From positions 1 through 64,000 of the forward strand of contig NZ_FUKO01000044.1 in the NCBI RefSeq assembly GCF_900163815.1: DNA of 64,000 nt. The letters are read 5' to 3'. The notes beneath the pieces are model-generated. The model did not search any database, had not been told where the DNA came from, and worked only from the letters and a program-made list of their open reading frames with translations. This document shows, piece by piece, positions 51,668-61,239 of this stretch (position 1 is its first letter; each line of letters opens with the position of its first letter). Origin of the DNA: Microbacterium esteraromaticum. Its GTDB lineage: Bacteria; Actinomycetota; Actinomycetes; Actinomycetales; Microbacteriaceae. The position numbers and the translations under genes were made by a program.

Positions 51668-53392
51668 TCAGCGCCCCTCCTCCTCGTCGCGCTCCTTCTC
51701 GTCGCGTTCGAGGACGGCCACCAGCCGCGGTGCAGGCGACGCGCTCGCGCCGTCGACCACGCGGATGCTGCCGGTCGCGTTCATCGCGGCGCCCACTTCG
51801 GCTTCGGCGACCTCGATGGCAGCCTCTTCCGCTTCGCGCATGTGCTCTGCGGCGGTCTTGGTCGATAGCGGCTTGTTCTTGATGAACGCGATCGCGAGGA
51901 TGCTCAGCACGGCCAGCGGGATGGCGATCAGGAACGCGTCGGCGATGCCGTGGCCGTAGGCCGACTCGACGATCGTGCGGATGGAGTCCGGCAGTTCCGA
52001 GACGCGCGGCACATCGCCTGAGCCGAGGTCCTTCAAGGCGCTGATCTCAACGGGAGTGGTCGGAACGAATCCTTTGAGGCCATCGGCGACGTAGGAGCCC
52101 ACACTGGTGGCCAGCACCGAGCCCATGACCGTGACGCCGATGGTGCCGGCGATCGTGCGGAAGAAGTTGACGCCCGACGAGGCCACGCCGAGCTGCTGCG
52201 GCGGCGTGTCGTTCTGCACGATCAGCGTCAGGTTCTGCATGACCATTCCGAGGCCCGCACCGAGGATGAACATGTACACGGCCACGAGTGCGAACGGGGT
52301 GTCGTAGCGCAGCGTCGCCATCATGCTGACGCCGACGGTAGCGAGCACGGAGCCCAACAGCATCCAACTCTTCCACTTGCCGAACCGGCTCACGAGCTGG
52401 CCGATGATGATCGACGCACCCATCTGGCCGATGATCATCGGGATGGTCATCAGACCGGACTCCGTCGGCGTGGCACCGCGGGCGAGCTGGAAGTACTGAG
52501 CGAGGAAGACCGAGGTCGCGAACATCGAGACGCCGATGGCGATCGAGGCGAGCACCGAGAGCGTGAACGTGCGGTTGCGGAACAGCGACATCGGCACGAT
52601 CGGCTCTTTGACGAAGAACTCGACGGTGATGAAGGCGGCGATCGCGATGCCGGCCGATACCGCGAGGGTGAGGCTGGTGGCCGAGTCCCAATCGAACTGG
52701 TTGCCGCCCATCGACACCCAGATCAGCAGCGTGGAGACACCGACGGCGAGCAGCACGATGCCGAGGTAGTCGATCGTCACCTTCGCCTTCTGGGGCTTGG
52801 GCAGGTGCAGCGTGAACTGCAGAAGAATCAGCGCGAGAATGGCGAACGGCACGCCGACGAAGAAGTTGGCGCGCCATCCCAGCGCGTCGGTGATGAATCC
52901 GCCGAGGAGCGGTCCGCCGATGGTCGCAAGCGCCATGATGCCGCCGACGACGCCCATGTACTTGCCGCGCTCACGCGGCGAGATGATGAGCGCAACGGCG
53001 ATCATGACCAGCGACATCAGGCCACCGACGCCGATGCCCTGAACCACGCGCACGGCGATGAGCATGTTGGTGTCGGTGGAGAACCCGGCGATCACCGTTC
53101 CGACGGTGAACAGCACGAGCGAGAGCTGGACGAGGATCTTGCGATCGACCAGGTCGGCGAGCTTGCCCCAGATCGGCGTGGAGATCGCGGTAGCCAGCAG
53201 GCTGGCTGTGATCACCCAGGTGTACTGGGACTGCGTGCCGCCGAGGTCGGAGATGATGACGGGCAGCGAGGTCGACACGACGGTGCCCGAGAGCACGGCG
53301 ACGAACATGCCGACGATGAGGCCGGAGATCGCAGTGAAGATCTCTCGGGGTGAGCGCGGTGTCTCGACCGCGGGGGGAGTGTGGGAAGTCAA
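51668..53392 (-). CDS. Multidrug MFS exporter, DHA2/EmrB-QacA family
   Basis: A 574-residue proton-driven exporter with 14 predicted membrane segments. Motif A-like GKLADLVDRKILVQ, motif C-like GGPLLGGFITDALGWRANFF and GRAVQGIG-like RVVQGIGVGGLMSL are present. A long C-terminal cytoplasmic tail is helical and charged. The start is set at TTG 53392 with AGGAG 11 bases before it. A longer ATG frame from 53437 would begin inside the promoter -10. It is followed without gap by a MarR gene. Confidence 0.88.
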   Translation of the reverse strand: MTSHTPPAVETPRSPREIFTAISGLIVGMFVAVLSGTVVSTSLPVIISDLGGTQSQYTWVITASLLATAISTPIWGKLADLVDRKILVQLSLVLFTVGTVIAGFSTDTNMLIAVRVVQGIGVGGLMSLVMIAVALIISPRERGKYMGVVGGIMALATIGGPLLGGFITDALGWRANFFVGVPFAILALILLQFTLHLPKPQKAKVTIDYLGIVLLAVGVSTLLIWVSMGGNQFDWDSATSLTLAVSAGIAIAAFITVEFFVKEPIVPMSLFRNRTFTLSVLASIAIGVSMFATSVFLAQYFQLARGATPTESGLMTIPMIIGQMGASIIIGQLVSRFGKWKSWMLLGSVLATVGVSMMATLRYDTPFALVAVYMFILGAGLGMVMQNLTLIVQNDTPPQQLGVASSGVNFFRTIAGTIGVTVMGSVLATSVGSYVADGLKGFVPTTPVEISALKDLGSGDVPRVSELPDSIRTIVESAYGHGIADAFLIAIPLAVLSILAIAFIKNKPLSTKTAAEHMREAEEAAIEVAEAEVGAAMNATGSIRVVDGASASPAPRLVAVLERDEKERDEEEGR

Positions 53393-53417
53393 AAGGGAAA
53401 ATACTCCTGAGTACGAA

Positions 53418-53464
53418 GGTTGATCGACGTCAACCATACATGATTAGTTGCTCATTCTCAACTA
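53418..53464 (-). promoter_or_regulatory. Exporter promoter with two operator-like inverted repeats
   Basis: On the minus strand, -35 TTGAGA (53456-53461) and -10 TATGGT (53433-53438) are 17 bp apart. TAGTTG-N8-CAACTA (53445-53464) overlaps the -35 and GGTTGA-N6-TCAACC (53418-53435) overlaps the -10 and start region. Both suit MarR dimers. Confidence 0.75.
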
Positions 53465-53584
53465 TTGCCCGGAGTCAACCATTTCGGATCCTCCATTCGC
53501 TGTCATCCATTCGGGGTCATCGTTTCCACACCGCCCGGGGCGGGTCCTATCGTGGACAGCACAGCCCCGCCCCTACGGAGGACC

Positions 53585-54595
53585 ATGACCGTCTCGCGCC
53601 CGCGCGCCCTCCTCGCGATGTCGTCGGATGCCGCGCCGACACTCTTCGACGACCGGCGGCTGCATCGTCTGGGCGCGCTCGCCGACCTCGCCTCGACAGT
53701 GCCCGTCGACGTCGATGCGCTCCCTGCTGCCGAGCTCGCCGAGGTGGAGGTGCTCGTCACATCCTGGGGCGCCCCGGTGCTGGATGCTGCGCGTCTGGCG
53801 CGACTGCCGAAGCTGCGCGCTGTGTTCCACGCCGCCGGCACGGTCCGCGGGATTGTCACCGATGCCTTCTGGGAGCGCGGCATCCTGATCACTTCCGCCG
53901 CCGACGCGAACGCAGTGCCCGTTGCCGAGTTCACTCTCGCGACCATCATCTTCGCCGGAAAACGCGCCCTCACGCACGCACGCACGACGGTCGACGACGC
54001 CCACCGCTGGAACGGACTGCAGGCGTCCCGGACGATCGGCAACGTCGACCGCACGATCGGCATCGTCGGCTTCTCGCGCATCGGTCGTCGCGTCGTCGAT
54101 CTGCTGCGGATGCTGGACGGCATGCGCGTGCTCGTCGCCGACCCGTTCGCGGATGCTGCCGAGGTGCGCGCGGCGGGAGCGACGCTCATATCGCTGGAGG
54201 AACTGCTCCCCCAGGTGGATGTGCTGTCGCTGCACGCTCCGGACCTGCCGTCCACCCGGCATATGATCGGCGCCGCCGAGCTCGCCGCACTGCCCGATGG
54301 CGCAACCGTCATCAACACCGCCCGCGGAGCTCTGCTCGATCATGACGCGCTCCTCGCGCAGTGCCGCAGCGGTCGCCTCGACGCGGTGCTCGACGTGACC
54401 GACCCAGAGCCCCTGCCCGCGGCATCCGCTCTGCGCCATCTGCCGAACGTCACGATCACCCCGCACCTCGCCGGTTCGCTGGGCACCGAGCTCCGGCGTC
54501 TCGCGGACTCCGCGCTCGACGAGCTCGAGGCATACGCGACCGGGGCGCCGCCACGGCATCCGGTCACCGCGGCCGATATGGCGTCCTCGGCATGA
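53585..54595 (+). CDS. D-isomer-specific 2-hydroxyacid dehydrogenase
   Basis: A 336-residue NAD-dependent dehydrogenase. The Rossmann motif is IGIVGFSRIGRRVVDLLRMLDGM, followed by DVLSLHAPDLPSTRHMIGAAELAALPDGATVINTARGALLDHDALLA and the catalytic histidine in ITPHLAGSLGTE. It reduces or oxidises 2-hydroxy acids such as glycerate or hydroxypyruvate. The start is ATG 53585 with CGGAGG upstream. It overlaps the DUF2264 gene by ATGA, so the two form a coupled catabolic pair. Confidence 0.92.
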   Translation: MTVSRPRALLAMSSDAAPTLFDDRRLHRLGALADLASTVPVDVDALPAAELAEVEVLVTSWGAPVLDAARLARLPKLRAVFHAAGTVRGIVTDAFWERGILITSAADANAVPVAEFTLATIIFAGKRALTHARTTVDDAHRWNGLQASRTIGNVDRTIGIVGFSRIGRRVVDLLRMLDGMRVLVADPFADAAEVRAAGATLISLEELLPQVDVLSLHAPDLPSTRHMIGAAELAALPDGATVINTARGALLDHDALLAQCRSGRLDAVLDVTDPEPLPAASALRHLPNVTITPHLAGSLGTELRRLADSALDELEAYATGAPPRHPVTAADMASSA

Positions 54596-56511
54596 TCGCG
54601 CTCCCCGACGACGACCGGGTGCTCTCGCCGCACACCGGATGGACCCGCGCGCACTGGGCCCGGGTCGCCGACGCGATCCTCGACGGCGCCGAGGGCTATG
54701 CGAGTCCGGCGCACTCCCTGATCCGCTATCCCGGCGAGCCCGGCGGGCTCGGGCGCGACATCGACCACCTCGAAGGATTCACCCGCACTTTCATGCTCGC
54801 GTCGTTCCGCATCGCCGGCGACCCCGAGGGCACGCGCGGGCTGGCCGAAAGATACGCGCGCGGATTCGCCGCGGGGGTCGATCCGCAGCATCCGGAGTGC
54901 TGGGTGCGACCTGACGAGCACAACCAGGCGAAGGTGGAGGCGGCGGCGATCGCCGTGGGCCTGCACCTCACCCGCGAGACGGTCTGGGCGCGGCTGAGTG
55001 CGCGCACCCAGCAGCAGACGATCGACTACCTCGCGACATTCATCGGCGCCGCATATCCACCGAACAACTGGGCGTGGTTCCGGATCATCGTGTCGCACTT
55101 CCTCGAGAGCGTGGGCGGGCCCTTCTCGGAGACCGACCGCGAAGAGGACTTCGCACTACTCGATTCCTTCGACCTCCCCGGCGGCTGGACCGCCGACGGC
55201 ATCGGGCGCAATTTCGACCACTACTGCGGCTGGGCGATGCCCTTCTACCCGATGATCTGGGCGCAGATGGTGCAGGACGATCCGCGGCACCGTGCGCGCG
55301 TGGCGCGCTACCAGGAGCGGCTCGATGACTACCTCGACGATGCGCTGCATCTGATCGGCGCCGACGGCAGTCCGCTCATCCAGGGACGCAGCCTCACCTA
55401 CCGGTTCGCTGCGGCGGCTCCGGCCTGGGCGGCCGCCATCCACGGCGGATCCCGGCATGACCCGGGGCTGCTCCGTCGCGCGGCGAGCGGGCAGATCAGA
55501 CACTTCGTCGAGCACGAGGCGCCGGATGCTGACGGCATCCTCACTCTCGGCTGGCATGCGCCGTGGCGCGGCATCGCGCAGAACTACTCCGGTCTCGGCT
55601 CGCCGTACTGGGCCGCGAAGGGGATGCTGGGGCTCGCGCTGCCCGCCGACCATCCGGCCTGGACGACGCCGGAGCAGCGGCTTCCGATCGATCGCGGGAC
55701 TTTTGCTCGCGCGATCGCAGCGCCAGGCTGGCTCGCGACCGGCACGACGGACGGTGTGGTGCGCGTGGTGAATCACGGCACCGATCACCGCGTCGAAGGA
55801 TCACTCGAGCCGGATGCGCCGCTGTACGCGAAGTTCGGCTACTCGACAGCCACAGCACCGGTGATCGCGGGCGCGGCAGTGGCCGAGCCGCTCGACGGCA
55901 CCGTGGCACTGATGCGCGATGGGCTGCCGAGCCACCGCTCGGGATTCGTCCGGGGTGAGCTCGGTGCACTCGATCAGGAGACGCTCATCGGCTCGTCGAC
56001 TGCGCGGGCGCATTGGCCGATCGGCTTCGCGCTGACTCCCGATCACGGTGTGAGCACGCACGGCGGCGAGACGTCGTTGGGCCCGCTGATCGACACCGTC
56101 TCGGTCGTGCGCGGCGGGTGGGAAGTGCGGTTCGTGCGCGTGCGGAGCGACGCGGGTGATGCTTCGGCGCACGACATTCTGCGCATCGGCGGCTGGGCAC
56201 TCACCGGCGACGTGGTGACGCGCGATGCCGCATGGGCGCAGACTCCGCGGCTCTCCAGCCGGGTCGCGCTGCTGCGCGGAGCGGATGCTGTCGCCTCGGG
56301 CGTTCTCGTGCAGGACGACGTCACTCCTCTCGCCGGGCGCACTGCAGTGCCGTGGGTCGAGGTCGCGCCGATGCCCGGCGAGTGGCAGGCATTCGGCATC
56401 CTGCTCGGCGCTGCTTCCGAGTCCGACGTGACACCGATCATCTCTGATGAGCTGGCGATCACCTGGCCGGATGGCGTCGTGACCCCGCTGCCGCCCCGTC
56501 TGTTCCTCTGA
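54592..56511 (+). CDS. DUF2264 domain-containing protein
   Basis: A 639-residue soluble protein. The N-terminal two-thirds have the alpha/alpha-barrel character of DUF2264 (GGLGRDIDHLEGFTRTFMLASF, AAYPPNNWAWFRIIVSHFLESVG, DHYCGWAMPFYPMIWAQM, GRSLTYRFAAAAPAWAA, NYSGLGSPYWAAKGML). The C-terminal part is beta-rich. The fold resembles glycoside hydrolases or lyases acting on polysaccharide fragments, so a carbohydrate role is likely but the reaction is unknown. No signal peptide is seen. Confidence 0.88.
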   Translation: MIALPDDDRVLSPHTGWTRAHWARVADAILDGAEGYASPAHSLIRYPGEPGGLGRDIDHLEGFTRTFMLASFRIAGDPEGTRGLAERYARGFAAGVDPQHPECWVRPDEHNQAKVEAAAIAVGLHLTRETVWARLSARTQQQTIDYLATFIGAAYPPNNWAWFRIIVSHFLESVGGPFSETDREEDFALLDSFDLPGGWTADGIGRNFDHYCGWAMPFYPMIWAQMVQDDPRHRARVARYQERLDDYLDDALHLIGADGSPLIQGRSLTYRFAAAAPAWAAAIHGGSRHDPGLLRRAASGQIRHFVEHEAPDADGILTLGWHAPWRGIAQNYSGLGSPYWAAKGMLGLALPADHPAWTTPEQRLPIDRGTFARAIAAPGWLATGTTDGVVRVVNHGTDHRVEGSLEPDAPLYAKFGYSTATAPVIAGAAVAEPLDGTVALMRDGLPSHRSGFVRGELGALDQETLIGSSTARAHWPIGFALTPDHGVSTHGGETSLGPLIDTVSVVRGGWEVRFVRVRSDAGDASAHDILRIGGWALTGDVVTRDAAWAQTPRLSSRVALLRGADAVASGVLVQDDVTPLAGRTAVPWVEVAPMPGEWQAFGILLGAASESDVTPIISDELAITWPDGVVTPLPPRLFL

Positions 56512-56547
56512 CTCGCACGCGCGGCGCACGAGCGCGGGCACGCGCGG

Positions 56548-57522
56548 TCAGGCGCTGGCGCGGCGGATGAGAACGGGGTTCAGGCGCAGGTCCGCCGGCT
56601 GACCGCCCTCGATGAGCTCGGCCAGGCAGCTCACTGCGTGCTCGCCCAGCGCGTCGAAGTCCTGGCGCAGCGTGGTCAGCGGAGGGCGGAACTGCGCAGC
56701 ATCCGCGATGTCATCGAAGCCGACCACGGCGACCTCCCCCGGAATCCGCAGATCAGCGTCGGCGATGGCGCGCAGCGCCCCCAGCGCCATCTGGTCGTTG
56801 GCTGCGAAGAGGGCGGTGATACCGCCGGAGGCCAGCATCCGCTCTGTCTGCGCGTAGCCGGATGCCGCGCTCCAGTCTCCGCGCACGGGATCAGGCGCGT
56901 CGATGCCCGCCGCCGTGAGCGCCTCACGCCAGCCGCGTTCGCGTTCGGATGCCGCAAACGACCCGCCGGGTCCAGCAAGGTGATGCACGGTGCGATGCCC
57001 CGCTGCCAGCAGGTGCTCCGTGGCGGCTGCCGCGCCCGCCGCATGATCTGTCGCGATCACGGTGAAGCGGTCGTCGGGGGCCGAGTCGACGACGACAAGA
57101 CGCAGTCCGGAGGATGCCGCATCCCGGGCCAGGGCCGTCGCCTCGTTCAGCACGATCGCCCCGTCGACGCCCTGGTCGCGCAGACGATCGAATGCCTCGG
57201 CGATGTCTTCATCGGCGCCGAGCGTCACCACGGTGAGCGCATAGCCGCGGACGGATGCCGCCTCGGCGACCGACTGCAGCATCCGGGAATTGCCGATGGT
57301 CGCGAGGGTCTGCGCGACAAGTCCGAGGGTCTGGGTGCGACCGGTGCGCAGTGCACGGGCGGCGCGATTCGGTCGGTATCCGAGTTCGACCATGGCCTGC
57401 TCGACGCGGGTTCTGGTGGCGGGGTCCACCCGCGGGCTGGCGTTCGCCACGCGAGATACGGTCTGGCCCGACACACCTGCACGCGCGGCGACCATCGCCA
57501 TCGATACCCGCTGCTGTGACAT
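56548..57522 (-). CDS. LacI-family regulator, probable galactose repressor
   Basis: A 324-residue protein. The HTH is SMAMVAARAGVSGQTVSRVANASPRVDPATRTRVEQAMVELGYRPN. The ligand-binding domain has LGLVAQTLATIGNSRMLQSV and VVGFDDIADAAQFRPPLTTLRQDF. The start is ATG 57522 with GGGAGGG close upstream. It is divergent from galT, and the palindrome 57611-57630 at the galT start is its likely operator. It could also control the DUF2264 pair that ends next to it. Confidence 0.9.
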   Translation of the reverse strand: MSQQRVSMAMVAARAGVSGQTVSRVANASPRVDPATRTRVEQAMVELGYRPNRAARALRTGRTQTLGLVAQTLATIGNSRMLQSVAEAASVRGYALTVVTLGADEDIAEAFDRLRDQGVDGAIVLNEATALARDAASSGLRLVVVDSAPDDRFTVIATDHAAGAAAATEHLLAAGHRTVHHLAGPGGSFAASERERGWREALTAAGIDAPDPVRGDWSAASGYAQTERMLASGGITALFAANDQMALGALRAIADADLRIPGEVAVVGFDDIADAAQFRPPLTTLRQDFDALGEHAVSCLAELIEGGQPADLRLNPVLIRRASA

Positions 57523-57584
57523 CCGCCCTCCCGGTGCGTGCCGGCTCTGCCGCACGCTTTCTCCGCGTTCACAACTTCCTGATG

Positions 57585-57630
57585 TTGACGTTACCACGGC
57601 ACCCGGCGTACCATGTTCACGTGAACATGG
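57585..57630 (+). promoter_or_regulatory. galT promoter and 20-bp palindromic operator
   Basis: The -35 TTGACG (57585-57590), an 18-bp spacer and -10 TACCAT (57609-57614) are present. CCATGTTCACGTGAACATGG (57611-57630) is a perfect palindrome over the -10, the expected start site and the first codons. LacI-type binding would block initiation. Confidence 0.85.
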
Positions 57631-58799
57631 AAAATTCTGCGGAGTTGCGAACGGACGAACTCGGCGCTGGCGTCACCAAGCGCAGCACCCGGCTCGCCGA
57701 TGGACGCGAGCTGTTCTACTTCGACGATCCCGGCTCCGCACTCGGCCCCGAACGCAGCGTCGACGCGCGCCCGCTGGAAGACCGCCCCGACACCGCGACC
57801 ATGCGCCAGGACATCCTCACCGGCGACTGGATCACCTTCGCCACCAAGCGGCAGAACCGCGTCATGATGCCCAGCGCCGATGCTGACCCGCTCGCTCCGC
57901 AGACCGCGACGAACCCCTCCGAGGTTCCGTCGCTGTACGACGTTGCCGTCTTCGAGAACCGCTCCCCCTCCTTCGGCCCGGCACTCAACGAAGCCATCGG
58001 CGGCGTGCCTGCGGCACCGAATCCCACCCGCGGTCTCGATGATCTCGCCGCGCTCGGCATCGGCCGCACGCGCACGAGCATCGGCCGCTGCGAGGTCGTC
58101 TGCTTCAGCCCCGAGCACTCCGGGTCGTTCGGCAGCCAGTCGGTCACGCGCGCCCGCACGATCATCGAGGCGTGGGCAGATCGCACCGCCGCGCTCTCCG
58201 CGCTGCCCGGCATCGAGCAGGTCTTCCCGTTCGAGAACCGCGGCGAGGCGATCGGGGTGACTCTCCCGCATCCGCATGGCCAGATCTATGCCTATCCGTA
58301 CGTCACTCCGCGCACCGAGCGTCTGCTCGACAGCATCGACCACACGGCCCCCGACTTGATGGCCCGCGTGCTGGAGTTCGAGAAGACTTCCGAGCGCGTA
58401 GTGCTGCAGGGCGAGCACTGGACCGCCTTCGTTCCCTTCGCCGCCCGCTGGCCGCTGGAGGTGCAGCTGATGCCGCACCGCCACGTGCCCGATTTCGCCG
58501 CTCTGAACGATGCCGAGCGCGATGAGCTCGCACCGCTCTATCTGCAGCTGCTGCGCGGCGTCGACGCACTGTACAACACCCCCACCGCCTATATCGCCGC
58601 ATGGCATCAGGCGCCGGTGAATGTCGGCCGCGACACCGTGCGCATGCGACTGGAGCTCACCAGCCCCCGTCGCGCCGAAGACAAGCTGAAGTTCCTCGCC
58701 GGATCGGAGGCCGCGATGTCGGCCTGGACCGCCGAGATTCTGCCGGAGGTCGCTGCCGAGCGGCTCCGCACCGCCATCGCGTCGATCACAACGCCCTGA
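57621..58799 (+). CDS. galT: Galactose-1-phosphate uridylyltransferase GalT
   Basis: A 392-residue Leloir enzyme exchanging UMP between UDP-glucose and galactose 1-phosphate. The active site HPH is in GVTLPHPHGQIYAYPYV. RCEVVCFSPEHSGSFG, NRGEAIG and the C-terminal AAWHQAPV are family landmarks. The -10 ends at 57614, so transcription should start about 57621, which is a GTG. The message is probably leaderless, with GTG 57621 or ATG 57627 as start and no Shine-Dalgarno. It is the first gene of galTKE. Confidence 0.93.
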   Translation: MNMENSAELRTDELGAGVTKRSTRLADGRELFYFDDPGSALGPERSVDARPLEDRPDTATMRQDILTGDWITFATKRQNRVMMPSADADPLAPQTATNPSEVPSLYDVAVFENRSPSFGPALNEAIGGVPAAPNPTRGLDDLAALGIGRTRTSIGRCEVVCFSPEHSGSFGSQSVTRARTIIEAWADRTAALSALPGIEQVFPFENRGEAIGVTLPHPHGQIYAYPYVTPRTERLLDSIDHTAPDLMARVLEFEKTSERVVLQGEHWTAFVPFAARWPLEVQLMPHRHVPDFAALNDAERDELAPLYLQLLRGVDALYNTPTAYIAAWHQAPVNVGRDTVRMRLELTSPRRAEDKLKFLAGSEAAMSAWTAEILPEVAAERLRTAIASITTP

Positions 58800-58812
58800 C
58801 CTTTTCTCATAA

Positions 58813-58877
58813 GTTCGCAGATCTGCACAGATTCGCAGGAATTCCGGCATCCGGATGCGAAATAGCGCAGATCTGCG
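58813..58877. repeat. Repeated palindromic word GCAGATCTGC between galT and galK
   Basis: CGCAGATCTGC occurs at 58816-58826 and CGCAGATCTGCG (a perfect 12-bp palindrome) at 58866-58877, with a partial TTCGCAGG between. It lies just after the galT stop. Confidence 0.7.
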
Positions 58878-58902
58878 GAGCACGCCTCGCCCTGGAGCAT
58901 CC

Positions 58903-60078
58903 ATGACCGCGCTTGCCACCGCCCGTGACCTGTTCGCCGATCTGACCGGCCAGTCCCCTGATGGGATCTGGTCGGCCCCTGGCCGGGTGAACCTCATCGG
59001 CGAGCACACCGATTACAACGAGGGGTTCGTGCTGCCGTTCGCGATCCAGCACCGCACCTATGCCGCAGCTTCCCTGCGCGACGATGATCGCATCCGTGTC
59101 GCATCGACGTTCGCGACCGAGCCGGTCGAGGTCTCGCTGAGCGCCCTCGATGACCTCTTTCCCTCCGAGGGAGAGCCCGCAGTGCCGGAGTGGTCGGCGT
59201 ACGTGCTCGGCGTCGCGTGGGCGCTGCGCGCACTGCACCCGGATGCCGCTCTGCGCGGCGCCGACATCGCCATCGCGTCCGACGTGCCCGTCGGAGCCGG
59301 ACTGTCGTCATCGGCCGCCATCGAGGGCTCGGTCTCATCTGCCCTCAATGAGCTCTGGGGGTTCGACCTCGACGCCGTCACGCTCGCGCAGGTCGGCCGT
59401 CGCGCCGAGAACGAAGCGGTCGGTGCGCCCACCGGCATCATGGATCAGATGGCATCGATGCTCGGACGATCGGATGCTGCGACCTTCCTCGACTGCCGCA
59501 CCCTCGAGACGCGCTCCGTGCCGACCGGCTTCACCGACGAGCACCTCGAAGTGCTGGTGATCGACACCCAGGTCTCGCACGCTCATTCCACCGGTGGCTA
59601 CCGCGAGCGGCGGGCGTCGTGCGAGCTCGGCGCCGAGCTGCTCGGCATCCGCTCTCTTCGCGATGCCGGAGTCGACGACCTGCGCCGCGCGGCCGAGGTG
59701 ATGGACGAGGTGACCTACCGCCGCGTGCGGCACATCATCACCGAGAATCAGCGCGTGCTCGACACGGTCGCGGCCCTGACCGAGAACGGGCCGCGCGCGA
59801 TCGGCGAACTGCTCGTCGCGTCGCACGCGTCGATGCGCGACGACTTCGAGATCTCGGTTCCGGAGTTGGATACAGCAGTGGAATCGGCGCTGGCCGCCGG
59901 AGCAATCGGCGCGCGGATGACCGGCGGTGGCTTCGGCGGAGCGGCGATCGCGCTCATCGACCACGCTGCCGTCGCCGCCGTGTCGGATGCCGTCCGACAG
60001 GCGTTCACGAACGCCGGCTTCGCCGCCCCGCACATCTTCACCGTCACGCCGTCAGATGGGCCGCACCGCGACGAGTGA
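58903..60078 (+). CDS. galK: Galactokinase GalK
   Basis: A 391-residue GHMP kinase. Its galactokinase signature is GRVNLIGEHTDYNEGFVLPFAI, the ATP loop PVGAGLSSSAAIEGS, and the third motif MTGGGFGGAAI. The start is ATG 58903 with GGAG six bases upstream. It is 103 bp after galT, across the repeated-word region, and upstream of galE. Confidence 0.96.
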   Translation: MTALATARDLFADLTGQSPDGIWSAPGRVNLIGEHTDYNEGFVLPFAIQHRTYAAASLRDDDRIRVASTFATEPVEVSLSALDDLFPSEGEPAVPEWSAYVLGVAWALRALHPDAALRGADIAIASDVPVGAGLSSSAAIEGSVSSALNELWGFDLDAVTLAQVGRRAENEAVGAPTGIMDQMASMLGRSDAATFLDCRTLETRSVPTGFTDEHLEVLVIDTQVSHAHSTGGYRERRASCELGAELLGIRSLRDAGVDDLRRAAEVMDEVTYRRVRHIITENQRVLDTVAALTENGPRAIGELLVASHASMRDDFEISVPELDTAVESALAAGAIGARMTGGGFGGAAIALIDHAAVAAVSDAVRQAFTNAGFAAPHIFTVTPSDGPHRDE

Positions 60079-60097
60079 CTCGCCGAGGTGGCGCAGG

Positions 60098-60126
60098 TGG
60101 CCGCTTCCGCGCGCGGGAAGGGACCA
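60098..60126. repeat. Hairpin after galK with GCGCGC loop
   Basis: CTTCC and GGGAAG pair around a GCGCGC loop, flanked by TGG/CCA. The layout and loop match the hairpin at 62312-62348. It lies 19 bp after the galK stop. Confidence 0.6.
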
Positions 60127-60213
60127 GTTGGGGCACGTGAACCAGAATCCCTGGCGTAAGACGCCTGACACAATGGATGCTGCGGAGCGCGAGCCCGCAC
60201 CGGAAGGAGACCC

Positions 60214-61191
60214 ATGTCCTGGCTAGTCACCGGCGGCGCCGGCTACATCGGAGCGCATGTCGTGCGCGCACTCTCGGCCGCAGGCCTCACCCCGGTGGTG
60301 CTCGACGATCTCTCCAGCGGGCAGCCGTCGTTCGTGCCAGAGGATGTCGCGCTCGTCGAGGGCAGCATCCTCGACCGCGCCCTGGTCGAGGGCGCGTTGC
60401 GCGAGCACAGTGTCGAGGGCGTCATCCACGTCGCCGGGTTCAAGTACGCGGGCGTCTCCGTGCAACGCCCCCTGCACACCTACGCGCAGAACGTCGAGGG
60501 CACCCGCGTGATCCTCGAAGCGATGGAAGCCGCCGGTGTGGCCAACATCGTGTTCTCGTCGTCGGCCGCCGTGTTCGGCACCCCCGATGTCGACCTCGTC
60601 ACCGAGGACACCGCCAAGCGTCCGGCCAGCCCGTACGGCGAGTCCAAGCTCATCGGCGAGTGGATGCTGCGCGATCAGGGCGTCGCCACCGCGGCATCCG
60701 CCACGCCCCTGCGTCACACCTCGCTGCGCTACTTCAACGTCGTCGGCTCCGCCGACTCGACGGTCTACGACGTCAGCCCGCACAACCTGTTCCCGATCGT
60801 CTTCGAAGCGCTGCTCAATGGGCAGACCCCGTCGATCTTCGGCAACGACTACAACACCCCCGATGGCACGAACGTGCGCGACTATGTGCACGTCGGCGAC
60901 ATCGCCGCCGCGCACGTCGAGGCGGCGAAGCGCCTGGCTGCGGGCGAGCCGATCGAACCCGCCTACAACCTCGGTTCGGGCGACGGGCTGAGCGTGAAGC
61001 AGATCATGGATGCCGTCGTGCGCGTCACCGGAATCGAATTCGTCCCGACGATGGGGCCGCGTCGCCCCGGCGACCCCGACCGCATCGTCGCGACCGGCGA
61101 ACTGGCAGCCCGCGACCTCGATTGGACCATGCGCTACACGGTCGATGAGATGGTGCGCACCGGCTGGGAGGCCCGGCGCAACGCCGGCTGA
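60214..61191 (+). CDS. galE: UDP-glucose 4-epimerase GalE
   Basis: A 325-residue extended SDR. The NAD loop is WLVTGGAGYIGAHVVRAL, the catalytic pair SPYGESK (YxxxK), and RYFNVVGSAD, TPDGTNVRDYVHVGDIAAAH, and YNLGSGDGLSVKQI are GalE landmarks. The start is ATG 60214 with AAGGAGA upstream. It completes the Leloir pathway with galT and galK. Confidence 0.95.
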   Translation: MSWLVTGGAGYIGAHVVRALSAAGLTPVVLDDLSSGQPSFVPEDVALVEGSILDRALVEGALREHSVEGVIHVAGFKYAGVSVQRPLHTYAQNVEGTRVILEAMEAAGVANIVFSSSAAVFGTPDVDLVTEDTAKRPASPYGESKLIGEWMLRDQGVATAASATPLRHTSLRYFNVVGSADSTVYDVSPHNLFPIVFEALLNGQTPSIFGNDYNTPDGTNVRDYVHVGDIAAAHVEAAKRLAAGEPIEPAYNLGSGDGLSVKQIMDAVVRVTGIEFVPTMGPRRPGDPDRIVATGELAARDLDWTMRYTVDEMVRTGWEARRNAG

Positions 61192-61207
61192 CCCCGCCCG
61201 TCTAGCT

Positions 61208-61238
61208 GCGCCCCGGACGCTGACTCAGGCCGGGGCGC
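61208..61238. terminator. Bidirectional hairpin between galE and the YdjC gene
   Basis: GCGCCCCGG (61208-61216) and CCGGGGCGC (61230-61238) form a perfect 9-bp stem in the 48-bp gap between two convergent stop codons, followed by TT on the plus strand. Confidence 0.8.
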
Positions 61239-61239
61239 T

